From Actinomyces graevenitzii C83 (lineage in GTDB: Bacteria > Actinomycetota > Actinomycetes > Actinomycetales > Actinomycetaceae), in contig NZ_JH470338.1 of assembly GCF_000239695.1 (NCBI RefSeq), forward strand, positions 397,849-461,848: a stretch of 64,000 bases of DNA. The letters are read 5' to 3'. The notes under the pieces are model-generated. The model ran no database searches. It was not told where the DNA came from and was given only the letters and a program-made list of their open reading frames with translations. How positions within the stretch are numbered: the first letter of the stretch is position 1; every line of letters begins with the position of its first letter. Both the position numbers and the translations under genes were made by a program. Shown one piece after another: positions 33,755 to 42,942 of this stretch.

Positions 33755-35236
33755 TTAGGCTTTGGCCTCAATGAAGGCCAGCATGGTGCGTACACCCGCG
33801 CCGGTACCGCCAGGCAGGTTGTAGCCCCAGGCGGCGCCGTCGTTATAAGCCGGGCCGGCCACATCCAGGTGAGCCCAAGGAGTGTCAGCCACAAATTCTT
33901 TAAGGAACAAACCAGCCTTAAGCATGCCGCCGGCACGGTTGCCCATAGTGGCGTTGGTCAGGTCAGCGAAAGGAGTGTCGTACTCGGCTGCCATGTATTC
34001 AGGTAGCGGCATGGGCCAGAAGTCCTCACCAGCAACCTTGGCGGCTTCAACCACCTCAGTGCGGGTGCTCTCGCAGCCCATCACGGCCGAGGTGCGGTTG
34101 CCCAGCGCCACAATCTGGGCGCCGGTTAGGGTAGCAATGTCGAGCACGGCATCAGGGTTTTCAGTTACAGCCTTCGCTAGCGCATCGGCCATAACCAGGC
34201 GACCTTCAGCGTCGGTGTTGGTCACTTCAACCGTCTTGCCGTTGAACATGGTGATTACGTCGCTGGGGCGAGTAGCGTCGTTAGCAGGCAGGTTCTCCGC
34301 AATAGCCAACCAACCAGTTACGTGCACATTTACGCCCAAGCTGGCGGCAGCAATCACAGTACCCAGCACCGCAGCGGCGCCAGCCATATCCGACTTCATC
34401 TCAGGCATGGAGGAAGCAGGCTTAATAGATAGACCGCCCGAGTCGAAGGTGATGCCCTTACCGATCAGAGCCACGTGGGACTTAGCGGACTTGGGGTGGT
34501 AGTCCACGCGTACCAGACGCGGGGGGTGAATAGAGCCCTTACCAACCCCGATAATGCCGCCAAAGCCTTCCTTAACCAGCTGCTTTTCTTCCCACACCTG
34601 GTAGTCAACCGGTAGGTGCTTAACTGCTTGCTTGGCAAATTCGGCGAAATCAGCGGGAACCAGCTTGTTGGGCGGGTCGTTGACTAGGTCACGGGCAATG
34701 TTGACGCCATTAACTACTTTCTGAGCGCGCTCAATTTCTTCAGGGCAGGCGCCTAGAACGTAAATCTTGGCTACCGGCTCAGGTGAGGCGGGCACGCGTC
34801 GAGCCCATACATAAGCTCCCAGCAGGGCGCCTTCAGCTACCGCCACACTGTCTTGGGCAGTGGGGGTGGGGAAAGCAATAGCGGCGCTGTCGGTGCCAGA
34901 TAGTTCACGGGTGGCGCGGCCAGCCGCGCGGCGCAACGTTTCCTGGCTTAGCGTCTGCTTACCAACACCAACTAGCAAAATGTTCTTGGCGCTTAGTCCA
35001 GAAACAATCGCAGCGGGTAGGCGCAGTACCTGGTCTAGTGAGGCCTTGAAACCTAGCTCCTGAGCGGTTTCAGTCAGTTTTTGGACAGCTGACTGGCCTA
35101 GCCCTTCCAAGCCCTTGTGCTCGGGCAGGTGTAGTACGACGCCGTCGGCGCCGGCACTAGCCAGTAGGATCAAGTTATTTACCTCGACCGTGGTAAGTGC
35201 CTCTTTGGAAGCAATTAGTTCACTCATGCCCCTCAT
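33755..35236 (-). CDS. pepA: Leucyl aminopeptidase (M17)
   Basis: A 493-residue cytosolic metallopeptidase removing N-terminal residues from peptides. The family signature NTDAEGRLVMAD is intact, as are the GKGITFDSGGLSIKP and MKSDMAGAAAV metal-binding blocks, so both zinc sites should be functional. Of two nearby ATGs (35236 and 35227) I keep 35236 because GAGGACGGG lies at a suitable distance. It is divergent from the membrane-protein gene at 35324. Confidence 0.95.
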   Translation of the reverse strand: MRGMSELIASKEALTTVEVNNLILLASAGADGVVLHLPEHKGLEGLGQSAVQKLTETAQELGFKASLDQVLRLPAAIVSGLSAKNILLVGVGKQTLSQETLRRAAGRATRELSGTDSAAIAFPTPTAQDSVAVAEGALLGAYVWARRVPASPEPVAKIYVLGACPEEIERAQKVVNGVNIARDLVNDPPNKLVPADFAEFAKQAVKHLPVDYQVWEEKQLVKEGFGGIIGVGKGSIHPPRLVRVDYHPKSAKSHVALIGKGITFDSGGLSIKPASSMPEMKSDMAGAAAVLGTVIAAASLGVNVHVTGWLAIAENLPANDATRPSDVITMFNGKTVEVTNTDAEGRLVMADALAKAVTENPDAVLDIATLTGAQIVALGNRTSAVMGCESTRTEVVEAAKVAGEDFWPMPLPEYMAAEYDTPFADLTNATMGNRAGGMLKAGLFLKEFVADTPWAHLDVAGPAYNDGAAWGYNLPGGTGAGVRTMLAFIEAKA

Positions 35237-35323
35237 GTTACCCGTCCTCTAGGCCTTATGGGCCGTGTGGGCTGCACAGTTGCGTTAGAATTCCTGGTGG
35301 TTACAAATGGGAAAGGTGTAAAC

Positions 35324-35806
35324 GTGGCTGATACTCAAGAGTGCACCCCAAGTGCCTCACCAGCGCGAACGGTTAAGGATGACCGTCGTACTGCTTATGG
35401 CTGGGGCAGGTTAATGGTGGTGCTCTATGCAGTGCTTGCGTTAGTTATCTTGATTCCGGTTTTCAACACCACCGACTACCAACTAGGCACCTATATGGAT
35501 TGGCTAGCGGTAGTGGTTTACGCGGTGATTGCTGTGGCCGTGGCGCATAACGGGCGACGCATGCGCATCCTAGGTGGGGTGGCTTTAGCTATAGCCACCA
35601 TCCAGTGCCTGGTCGGTTTTGCTTTCAATGAGGCCACTTATGGTGCTGCCTGGGCTGGAGGCGGGGCGGCTTTAAGCTATGTGCCACTGGTGTCTTGCCT
35701 GCTAGGCGCAGTGTGGATGTGGGCCTCTAATCCGCGTCGTATCGTGCAAAACGCTGAGCGTATTACCGACATCAAGCGTGAGCTGGCCGAAAAAACCGCT
35801 AGCTAA
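35324..35806 (+). CDS. Small four-helix membrane protein, unknown
   Basis: A 160-residue integral membrane protein from a GTG at 35324 preceded by GGGAAAGG; the frame continues upstream but without protein-like sequence. Four hydrophobic segments are visible (about 29-48, 58-75, 82-100 and 112-132), with a charged C-terminal tail (RITDIKRELAEKT). I do not recognise a family. Divergent from pepA; no operon partner downstream. Confidence 0.75.
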   Translation: MADTQECTPSASPARTVKDDRRTAYGWGRLMVVLYAVLALVILIPVFNTTDYQLGTYMDWLAVVVYAVIAVAVAHNGRRMRILGGVALAIATIQCLVGFAFNEATYGAAWAGGGAALSYVPLVSCLLGAVWMWASNPRRIVQNAERITDIKRELAEKTAS

Positions 35807-35950
35807 GCACAGGCTGCTAACCGCCAGATTAGCTAAGCCCCAGACTAACTAAGCCCCAGATGCGTAGGCTGAGCCTGGGTTTAAGCCCTACATGAGGCTA
35901 TTAAAACTTCTAGACAGTGACTAGTATTAGACGGCGACTAGCGGCTAACA

Positions 35951-35985
35951 AGTAGGGGCGGCTCCCAAAAGGAGCCGCCCCTACT
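35951..35985. terminator. Bidirectional hairpin terminator
   Basis: A perfect 15-bp stem (35951-35965 with 35971-35985) with a 5-nt loop lies between convergent genes. T tracts are weak on both sides. Confidence 0.75.
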
Positions 35986-35997
35986 TTGCGTTAAGGC

Positions 35998-38001
35998 TTA
36001 CTTGAGGTTCAAGATCGCGGGGGAGTAGAGCTTCTCCTCGCGGTGGATACCCCAAACCTGGCAGTAGAAGCTGAGCTCAGCTTCCAAAGCCTTAGTAATG
36101 TTTTGGGCCAGACGGAAACCGTGCTCTTCTCCACGGAAAATCTCTAGGGCCACCGGCAGTCCCTGAGCGTCAACAGCATCGAACATAGATTCAGCCTGGT
36201 TGACCGGCACGATCGGGTCAGAGCTACCCTGCAGCAGTAGTAGCGGTGCGTTAATCTCATCAACATGGTTGATGGGGGAACGCTGGGCCACTACCGGATC
36301 ATCTAGATCCTTATAGCCGATCAAGGTTTGCACGTAGTGAGCCTCAAACTTAGGCATCTTGCTTTGGGCTAACAGCTTCAAGTCAGCGATGGCGTAGCGG
36401 GTGCATACCGCAGAGAACACATCAGAGTGAACTGCGGCGTTAAGAGCGGTGAAACCACCGGCGCTAGCGCCGCGTACTGCGATGCGCGCGGGGTCTACCA
36501 GACCACGCTCCACCAGGTACTTGGCGCCGCTGATTACATCAGCAACGTCCACCTCACCCCAGCGGCCGTAAATAGCCTTGCGGTAAGTGGTGGAAAAACC
36601 ACTAGAACCACGGTAGTTCACGTCCAGGTAGGCAAAACCACGGCTGGTCCAGTACTGCACCCCAAGGTTGTAGGTGGGGTCTGCGGCACTGGTGGGTCCA
36701 CCGTGAACATTAACGATCAACGGGGGTAGCTCCGAGGCGCCTTCCTCGCTTTCAACGACATTATCGGGGTGGTAGAAGAAACCGTGCGCTACCTGGTCAT
36801 CGCTGGTGGGCCAAGTTAGGGGAGTAGCAAAGGCGATGGAGTGCAGGTCAGGCTCGCTAGCTCCTGAAGAGCGCAGCACGGTTACCTTGCCATCGACCAC
36901 TTCAATAATGGAGGGGCCGTTGGTTTCGGTGGCCGCCAAAACCACTACACGCCCGCCGTCACTGGCCACGTTACCGATAGGCTGCCAGCCGGTGTGCCAT
37001 TCTTCAAGTTCACCATTAGACAGCTTGACGGTGCCCAGGTGCCACACCGCGTTGCTGGCCCAAGAGGCGATCAGGTGTTCGCCGTCGAGAACATCGTAAG
37101 AGTGTAGGCCCAGTTCCCAAGCCGGACGCGAGAAGGTGGCCTCCATCGGGTGCAGAGCGCGTACTCGCAGGTGGTCAGCCCAGTCATCGCCGTGCACCCC
37201 CAAAGGCGGGAAGCCTTCCGTGCGGTAAAGGTTGCGGTAGCCAGACTTGTTGGAAATGAAGCACAGATCCACGTTGTCAGCCCAACGCGGCTCAGAAACA
37301 GATACGCCTTCCTCATCGGCTAGCGTGCGCTGGATGCCAATGGTGCCATCCTCATTGAGGTTACCTACGTGCAAAGTGGAGTAAGCCCAAGGCATGTAGG
37401 GACTGTTCCAGGTGATCCAGGCTAGGTGTTCGCCGTCGGGGCTGGGGGTAGGGGAGGCCACAAAGTCTGCGTCCGCAAAGATTGTCTTAACCTTGGAGTC
37501 GTCGCGGGCTGCAGAGCCATCGAGCGGAATAGCTACCAGGGTGTTTACAGTCTCAGCTCCACGGTGGTCTTCACGTACTGCGTAGACCAGCCCACGGGCG
37601 GCGTCGATCTCTAGATCACCATGGCGCATTTCGCCGTAACCAGTTAGCGGCACTAGGCCGGCAATACGCCGCTTTAAGTCAAAACGGTATACACGCCCAT
37701 CGTTGCCGTCACAAACCACAATCACGCCATTTTTAACGGCGTAAGCCTTGCCGCCGTACTCGTGCACGCGTGAACGTACGTCCACCAGGGAACCTGAAGG
37801 CGTGGGCGGCAGAATCTCACCAATAGAACCGTCACTGCCACGACGCAGTAGTACTTGACGCCCGCCCCGGTTAGAGCGGCGTTCAACCCAATAGGTGTCC
37901 GCGCCATCAATGCGCAGTTGCGACAGGTGTACGGTACGCGAAGTGATTAGCTCCGGCGTCACCGCCGATGGCCAGGTACCGTAAGGTGCTTGTTGAGTCA
38001 T
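35998..38001 (-). CDS. Prolyl oligopeptidase-family (S9) peptidase
   Basis: A 667-residue serine peptidase: a seven-bladed beta-propeller-like N-terminal half (to about 395) and a C-terminal alpha/beta-hydrolase domain with nucleophile motif GASAGG, an Asp in GSSDPIVP and a His in GEEHGF, completing the triad. The HGGP oxyanion stretch is present. No signal peptide, so probably cytoplasmic dipeptidyl- or acylaminoacyl-peptidase activity. I take the ATG at 38001, which has GGAAG five bases upstream, over the one at 38013. Convergent with the membrane protein gene; about 290 bp of gene-free sequence separates it from the divergent dxs. Confidence 0.9.
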   Translation of the reverse strand: MTQQAPYGTWPSAVTPELITSRTVHLSQLRIDGADTYWVERRSNRGGRQVLLRRGSDGSIGEILPPTPSGSLVDVRSRVHEYGGKAYAVKNGVIVVCDGNDGRVYRFDLKRRIAGLVPLTGYGEMRHGDLEIDAARGLVYAVREDHRGAETVNTLVAIPLDGSAARDDSKVKTIFADADFVASPTPSPDGEHLAWITWNSPYMPWAYSTLHVGNLNEDGTIGIQRTLADEEGVSVSEPRWADNVDLCFISNKSGYRNLYRTEGFPPLGVHGDDWADHLRVRALHPMEATFSRPAWELGLHSYDVLDGEHLIASWASNAVWHLGTVKLSNGELEEWHTGWQPIGNVASDGGRVVVLAATETNGPSIIEVVDGKVTVLRSSGASEPDLHSIAFATPLTWPTSDDQVAHGFFYHPDNVVESEEGASELPPLIVNVHGGPTSAADPTYNLGVQYWTSRGFAYLDVNYRGSSGFSTTYRKAIYGRWGEVDVADVISGAKYLVERGLVDPARIAVRGASAGGFTALNAAVHSDVFSAVCTRYAIADLKLLAQSKMPKFEAHYVQTLIGYKDLDDPVVAQRSPINHVDEINAPLLLLQGSSDPIVPVNQAESMFDAVDAQGLPVALEIFRGEEHGFRLAQNITKALEAELSFYCQVWGIHREEKLYSPAILNLK

Positions 38002-38301
38002 GGATGCTTCCAATCAACGCTCGAAACCGTTTGCGTAGCTAAAGAGTAACTGGTTTTTAGGCTCTATACATGTTTCGATAACAAATTATCGCTATGTGAA
38101 GCACTAGCAAAGCGTGCGTGCAGGGCTGGGGGGCTGATAAATTTGCTCGGTTTCTATCTGGTCACGGCTCACATTAGGCTCTAGCTGGTTTGATGCTTGA
38201 GGGTTTAGCGTGGAAAATTAGCAGAGGCTATCGCGTGGTCCCCGCCGCCTGGAACCACCAAGACGGTCAAACGTAAGACGGTCAAGAAAGGGTCGAGACA
38301 A

Positions 38302-40182
38302 TTGGGCAAACTTCTGGAGTCGATCAGTAATCCCGATGATCTCAAGGCTCTAGGGGCGCAGCAATTACCTGAGCTAGCCGAGGAAATTCGCCAGTACTTG
38401 ATTCAATCGGTAGCTCGCACTGGTGGTCACCTAGGCCCCAATTTGGGGGTTGTGGAGCTAACTATTGGGCTGCATCGCGTCTTTGATTCTCCACGCGACA
38501 CCATAATTTTTGATACTGGGCATCAGTCATATGTGCACAAGCTGCTTACTGGCCGGCAGGATTTTTCCGCTTTGCGGGAGCGCGGCGGCATCTCGGGATA
38601 CCCCTCACGCGCTGAGTCTGCTCACGACGTCGTCGAAAACTCTCACGCTTCTACTGCCCTGTCTTGGGGCGACGGCGTAGCGCGCGCTAAGGCTTTAAAG
38701 GGGGATACTCGCTCGCACGTGGTAGCTGTGATTGGTGATGGGGCCATGACCGGCGGCATGGCTTGGGAAGCCATGAACAACATTGCGGTTTCTCCCGATA
38801 AGCACCTGGTGATCGTAGTTAACGACAACGGCCGTTCCTATGCCCCAACTATTGGCGGGCTAGCTCACCATCTAGATGCACTACGTACCTCAGCTGAATA
38901 TGAACGTACTTTAGGGCGCATAAAGTCGGCGCTACTTAGCCAGGGGGCAGCGGGCCGTAAAGCTTTTGGGGCGCTGCATGGGCTTAAGCGGGGGCTTAAG
39001 GATCTGGTAGTTCCCGAGGTTATCTTTGAGGATCTGGGCATTAAATACACTGGCCCGGTTGATGGACATGATTTACAGGCCCTGGAGGCGGCGCTGCAAC
39101 TGGCCCACGACTATGAAGATCCGGTGATCGTTCACGTTAAAACTGAAAAGGGGCGCGGCTATAGCCCGGCTGAGGAGGATGTGGCCGATCGTTTCCATGC
39201 AGTCGGCAAGATCCACCCGGAAACTGGCTTACCAGTAGTGCCTTCGCGTTTTGGCTGGACCAAGGTTTTTGCTGAAGAAATCTTGGCTATTGCCCACGAA
39301 AATGACTCGATAGTGGGTGTTACTGCCGCCATGAAGGCCCCGGTGGGGCTAAACCTGCTATCTGAGGCCTATCCGCAGCGGGTTATTGATGTGGGTATTG
39401 CCGAGCAGCATGCGTTGACTATGGCGGCTGGCATGGCTTTTGCGGGCATGCACCCGGTGGTGGCTCTGTATGCAACTTTCTTAAACCGTGCCTATGACCA
39501 GCTGTTGATGGATGTGGCCATGCACCACGCCCCGGTGACAGTGGTGCTTGATCGAGCCGGTATTACTGGTGCAGATGGGGCCAGTCATAACGGCATGTGG
39601 GATATCGCTATGGCTGCCATGATTCCTGGTATGCGTTTAGCGGCTCCGCGTGATGAAGCTACTTTGCGCCGTCAGCTGCGTCAGGCTGTGGCTATCGACG
39701 ACGGCCCTAGCATGCTGCGTTACCGTAAAGGCTCTATGCCTGCCCCGATTGAGGCTATTGAAACCCTAGAAGGGATGGACTGGCTTTACCGCAGTAGCAA
39801 GCAGGGGGCTGGTAAGCGTGTGCTACTAGTGGCGGCTGGGGCTATGGCTGAGCCGACGCTAGCGGCGGCGGCGCAGTTAGAAACTTTGGGATACGCCCCT
39901 GATGTGATTGATCCGTGCTGGCTGTTGCCGATTAACCCGGCTCTAGTTCAGTTAACTCGCGACTATGACCTGGTGGTTAGCGCTGAAGACGGGCTGGTTG
40001 ATGGCGGTTTTGGCTCTGCATTGCGCGATCAAATGGAGGTAGCCCAGCTGTACACCCCCATGTCGCGTATTGGCATTGCTAAAAAGTTCCTCGAAACCGC
40101 TACCCGTGCGCAGCTAATGGCTGATATGGGCATGGATAGCGAGGGGATTGTGGCGCGGGTACAGGCTTTTTTCGCGCAGTGA
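38302..40182 (+). CDS. dxs: 1-deoxy-D-xylulose-5-phosphate synthase
   Basis: A 626-residue thiamine diphosphate enzyme joining pyruvate and glyceraldehyde 3-phosphate, the first step of the non-mevalonate isoprenoid pathway. Key blocks: ARTGGHLGPNLG and DTGHQSYVHKLLTGR near the N-terminus, the ThDP-binding GDGAMTGGMAWEAMNN, and YDQLLMDVAMHHAPVTVVLDRAG later. The start is a TTG at 38302 with AAAGGG upstream; the following LLESISNPDDLKAL is where other Dxs proteins begin. The stop is 28 bp before the DosR-like box of the pfl locus. Confidence 0.96.
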   Translation: MGKLLESISNPDDLKALGAQQLPELAEEIRQYLIQSVARTGGHLGPNLGVVELTIGLHRVFDSPRDTIIFDTGHQSYVHKLLTGRQDFSALRERGGISGYPSRAESAHDVVENSHASTALSWGDGVARAKALKGDTRSHVVAVIGDGAMTGGMAWEAMNNIAVSPDKHLVIVVNDNGRSYAPTIGGLAHHLDALRTSAEYERTLGRIKSALLSQGAAGRKAFGALHGLKRGLKDLVVPEVIFEDLGIKYTGPVDGHDLQALEAALQLAHDYEDPVIVHVKTEKGRGYSPAEEDVADRFHAVGKIHPETGLPVVPSRFGWTKVFAEEILAIAHENDSIVGVTAAMKAPVGLNLLSEAYPQRVIDVGIAEQHALTMAAGMAFAGMHPVVALYATFLNRAYDQLLMDVAMHHAPVTVVLDRAGITGADGASHNGMWDIAMAAMIPGMRLAAPRDEATLRRQLRQAVAIDDGPSMLRYRKGSMPAPIEAIETLEGMDWLYRSSKQGAGKRVLLVAAGAMAEPTLAAAAQLETLGYAPDVIDPCWLLPINPALVQLTRDYDLVVSAEDGLVDGGFGSALRDQMEVAQLYTPMSRIGIAKKFLETATRAQLMADMGMDSEGIVARVQAFFAQ

Positions 40183-40209
40183 AAGCCTAGTCAAACCACC
40201 CCCTTGTGT

Positions 40210-40223
40210 GGGACTATAGTCCT
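40210..40223. promoter_or_regulatory. DosR/DevR-like box upstream of pflB
   Basis: GGGACT-AT-AGTCCT matches 13 of 14 core positions of the DosR box GGGACTWWAGTCCC. It lies 229 bp upstream of the pflB start and is not part of a longer hairpin, so an operator is the simplest reading. Confidence 0.6.
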
Positions 40224-40319
40224 TGCGTGACCTGGGGAACCCTACTTAAAACGCTGCAATTATGCGCTAGTCTGATAGGACTAACGTTTGGTTGTGAGGG
40301 ACCTAACGCCGCTTTTAAG

Positions 40320-40434
40320 GCTTAACTTAGACAGAAGTTAAGCAGAAAGACTTAGAGTTAAGGAGACGGCGCGAAGGAGTCGCTGTCTCGCCCACAGGAC
40401 GATGAACCACCAATGTCGGGCGGCTAACGCCGAC
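40320..40434 (+). promoter_or_regulatory. Structured leader of the pfl locus
   Basis: Three stem-loops follow each other before pflB: a perfect 9-bp stem GCTTAACTT/AAGTTAAGC (40320-40343), a 9-bp stem with one G-U pair (40363-40389), and GTCGG-CG/CGCCGAC with one bulge (40415-40434), which ends 6 nt before the GGAGGA ribosome binding site. I cannot assign it to a known riboswitch class. Confidence 0.45.
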
Positions 40435-40451
40435 CGAACAGGAGGATTTGG

Positions 40452-42578
40452 ATGACTACAGAGGCAGTGGCAAACGCCACGCAGGTGCCTGAAGCTTGGC
40501 AGGGTTTTAACCTTGGCAAATGGAATGAAGAGATCGATGTTCGCGACTTCATTCAGCGCAACTACACCCCTTACCTGGGCGGTGAAGAGTTCCTAGCTGG
40601 CCCCACTGAAAAGACCACGAGCCTGTGGGAGACCCTGGAGAAGGACTACCTGTCTGAGGAACGCAAAGTACGCATCCTTGACGTAGACACCCACACCCCC
40701 ACTGATATCGACGCTTTTAAGCCCGGTTACATCAGCGAGCAGGACGACGTAGTGGTTGGTCTGCAGACTGACAGCCCCCTCAAGCGCGCCATGATGCCCA
40801 ATGGCGGCTGGCGCATGGTTGAGACCGCTATTCACGAAGCAGGCAAGGAATACGACCCTGCCGTGAAGGAGATCTTCACCAAGTACCGCAAGACCCACAA
40901 CGATGCCGTTTTCGACATCTACACTCCCAACATTCGTGCGGCTCGCTCTAGCCACATCATTACCGGTCTGCCTGACGCCTATGGCCGTGGCCGCATTATT
41001 GGTGACTACCGCCGCGTGGCCCTATACGGTGTTGACTACCTGATTGCGCAGAAGCAGAAGGACAAGGACTCTGTAGTTGGCCAGCCCTTCTCTGAGCACT
41101 GGGCTCGTTTCCGCGAGGAGCACGCTGAGCAGATCAAGGCTCTTAAGAAGCTCAAGAACATGGCTGCTTCTTACGGCTACGACATCTCCGGCCCGGCTAA
41201 GGACGCTCACGAGGCCGTGCAGTGGACCTACTTCGCTTACCTGGCTTCCGTTAAGAGCCAGGACGGCGCGGCCATGTCCATTGGTCGTCTGTCCGCATTC
41301 CTAGACGTCTACTTCGAGCGTGACCTAAAGGCCGGTAAGATCACCGAGTCTCGCGCTCAGGAGCTGATCGACAACCTGGTCATGAAGCTGCGTATCGTCC
41401 GCTTCCTGCGCACCATCGCTTACGACCAGATCTTCTCCGGCGACCCCTACTGGGCCACCTGGTCTGACGCTGGTTTCGGCGACGACGGCCGTACCCTGGT
41501 CACCAAGACCTCCTTCCGTCTGCTGCAGACTCTACGTAACCTGGGCCCGGCTCCCGAGCCGAACATCACCATCTTCTGGGATGAGAACCTACCTGAGGGT
41601 TACAAGGACTTCTGCGCTGCTATCTCCATCGAGACCTCCTCGATTCAGTACGAGTCTGACCCCCAGATTCGTGAGCACTGGGGCGACGACGCCGCTATCG
41701 CCTGCTGCGTGTCCCCGATGCGTGTAGGTAAGCAGATGCAGTTCTTCGGCGCCCGCGTTAACGCCGCCAAGGCCCTGCTTTACGCCATCAACGGCGGCCG
41801 TGACGAAATGAGCGGTAAGCTCATCGTTCCCGACCACCAGGGTGTTGAGGGCGACGGTCCGCTGGACTTTGACGACATTTGGGAAAAGTACGAGCAGATG
41901 CTGGACTGGGTTGTGGGCACCTACGTTGAGGCCCTCAACATCATCCACTACTGCCACGACCGCTACGCTTATGAGGCCATCGAGATGGCTCTGCACGACA
42001 AGGAAATCGTGCGCACCATGGGTTGCGGTATCGCTGGTCTATCCATCGTGGCCGACTCCCTGTCCGCCATTAAGTACGCCAAGGTTTACCCCATCCGCGA
42101 CGAGTCTGGCCTGGTGGTTGACTACCGCACTGAGGGTGACTTCCCGATCTACGGTAACGACGACGACCGCGCCGACGACATTGCGGCCACCGTGGTTCAC
42201 ACCGTGATGAGCAAGATCCGCGCCATTCCGCTCTACCGCGACGCGATCCCGACCCAGTCCGTACTAACCATTACCTCCAACGTGGTTTACGGCAAGGCCA
42301 CCGGTTCCTTCCCGTCCGGTCACCGCAAGGGCACCCCGTTCTCTCCTGGTGCTAACCCGGAGAACGGTATGGACACCCACGGTATGGTCGCCTCCATGCT
42401 CAGCGTCGGTAAGTTGGACTACAACGATGCTCTAGACGGCATCTCGCTGACCAACACCATTACCCCGCAGGGTCTGGGCCGTACCAAGGAAGAGCAGGTA
42501 GCCAACCTGGTTGGTATCCTCGACGCCGGCTTCCTGGCCGACGAGTCCTGCGTGGAAGACGCAACCAAGGGTTTCTAA
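40452..42578 (+). CDS. pflB: Formate C-acetyltransferase, large part without glycyl-radical domain
   Basis: A 708-residue pyruvate formate-lyase that splits pyruvate with CoA into acetyl-CoA and formate in anaerobic fermentation. The active-site pair Cys418-Cys419 (AIACCVSPM) sits at the same numbers as in E. coli. The protein ends after ADESCVEDATKGF, where E. coli PflB continues into the glycyl-radical domain. That domain (RVSGYAV) is absent here and encoded by the next gene, so this subunit should be inactive alone. Strong ribosome binding site CAGGAGGA. Codon use is that of a highly expressed gene. Order: pflB, glycyl-radical gene, pflA. Confidence 0.95.
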   Translation: MTTEAVANATQVPEAWQGFNLGKWNEEIDVRDFIQRNYTPYLGGEEFLAGPTEKTTSLWETLEKDYLSEERKVRILDVDTHTPTDIDAFKPGYISEQDDVVVGLQTDSPLKRAMMPNGGWRMVETAIHEAGKEYDPAVKEIFTKYRKTHNDAVFDIYTPNIRAARSSHIITGLPDAYGRGRIIGDYRRVALYGVDYLIAQKQKDKDSVVGQPFSEHWARFREEHAEQIKALKKLKNMAASYGYDISGPAKDAHEAVQWTYFAYLASVKSQDGAAMSIGRLSAFLDVYFERDLKAGKITESRAQELIDNLVMKLRIVRFLRTIAYDQIFSGDPYWATWSDAGFGDDGRTLVTKTSFRLLQTLRNLGPAPEPNITIFWDENLPEGYKDFCAAISIETSSIQYESDPQIREHWGDDAAIACCVSPMRVGKQMQFFGARVNAAKALLYAINGGRDEMSGKLIVPDHQGVEGDGPLDFDDIWEKYEQMLDWVVGTYVEALNIIHYCHDRYAYEAIEMALHDKEIVRTMGCGIAGLSIVADSLSAIKYAKVYPIRDESGLVVDYRTEGDFPIYGNDDDRADDIAATVVHTVMSKIRAIPLYRDAIPTQSVLTITSNVVYGKATGSFPSGHRKGTPFSPGANPENGMDTHGMVASMLSVGKLDYNDALDGISLTNTITPQGLGRTKEEQVANLVGILDAGFLADESCVEDATKGF

Positions 42579-42602
42579 CCCACACAGCATCCAGTAAACC
42601 TA

Positions 42603-42634
42603 GGCCCGCCGCCTAACCCAGATGGCGGCGGGCC
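42603..42634 (+). other. GC-only hairpin between pflB and the radical-domain gene
   Basis: An 11-bp all-GC stem (42603-42613 with 42624-42634), 10-nt loop and no T tract. It lies between stop and next ribosome binding site, so it is more likely an mRNA-stability or partial-attenuation element than a full terminator. Confidence 0.7.
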
Positions 42635-42671
42635 GCCGGAAATCCCGGCAATCTCTAAAAGGAGAAAGAAA

Positions 42672-42920
42672 ATGGCCACCACTTACGAAGAGCGCCTAGC
42701 TTCCATGAAGGCTAACCGCGAGGCTCAGCAGGGCGTCAAGGGTCTGTACCACGCCAACATCAACGTGCTAGACCGCTCCACCCTCGAGGACGCCATCGAG
42801 AACCCCGAGAAGTACCCGAACCTGACCGTTCGCGTTTCTGGCTACGCTGTTAACTTCGTCAAGCTAACCCGCGAGCAGCAGCTGGACGTTCTGGCTCGTA
42901 CCTTCCACCAGAGCGCCTGA
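42672..42920 (+). CDS. Stand-alone glycyl-radical domain protein (GrcA-like)
   Basis: An 82-residue protein whose last 55 residues (from [19 protein letters not shown]) are the C-terminal glycyl-radical domain of pyruvate formate-lyase; the radical glycine is Gly57 in RVSGYAVNF. It has its own ribosome binding site AAAAGGAG. The first about 27 residues (Lys/Arg/Glu-rich) are not part of normal PFL. E. coli GrcA (YfiD) is a comparable spare part, but there PflB is complete; here no other radical domain exists in the locus, so I infer this is an obligatory second subunit. PflA downstream should install the radical. Confidence 0.92.
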   Translation: MATTYEERLASMKANREAQQGVKGLYHANINVLDRSTLEDAIENPEKYPNLTVRVSGYAVNFVKLTREQQLDVLARTFHQSA

Positions 42921-42942
42921 GGAAAGTTGTCTGTTACAGGCA

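Noticed and set aside
40380-40440. ZTP (pfl-motif) riboswitch before pflB
   Set aside because: The conserved GGGUCGUGACUGG-type and CCGGG blocks of that class are not found; only generic hairpins are seen.
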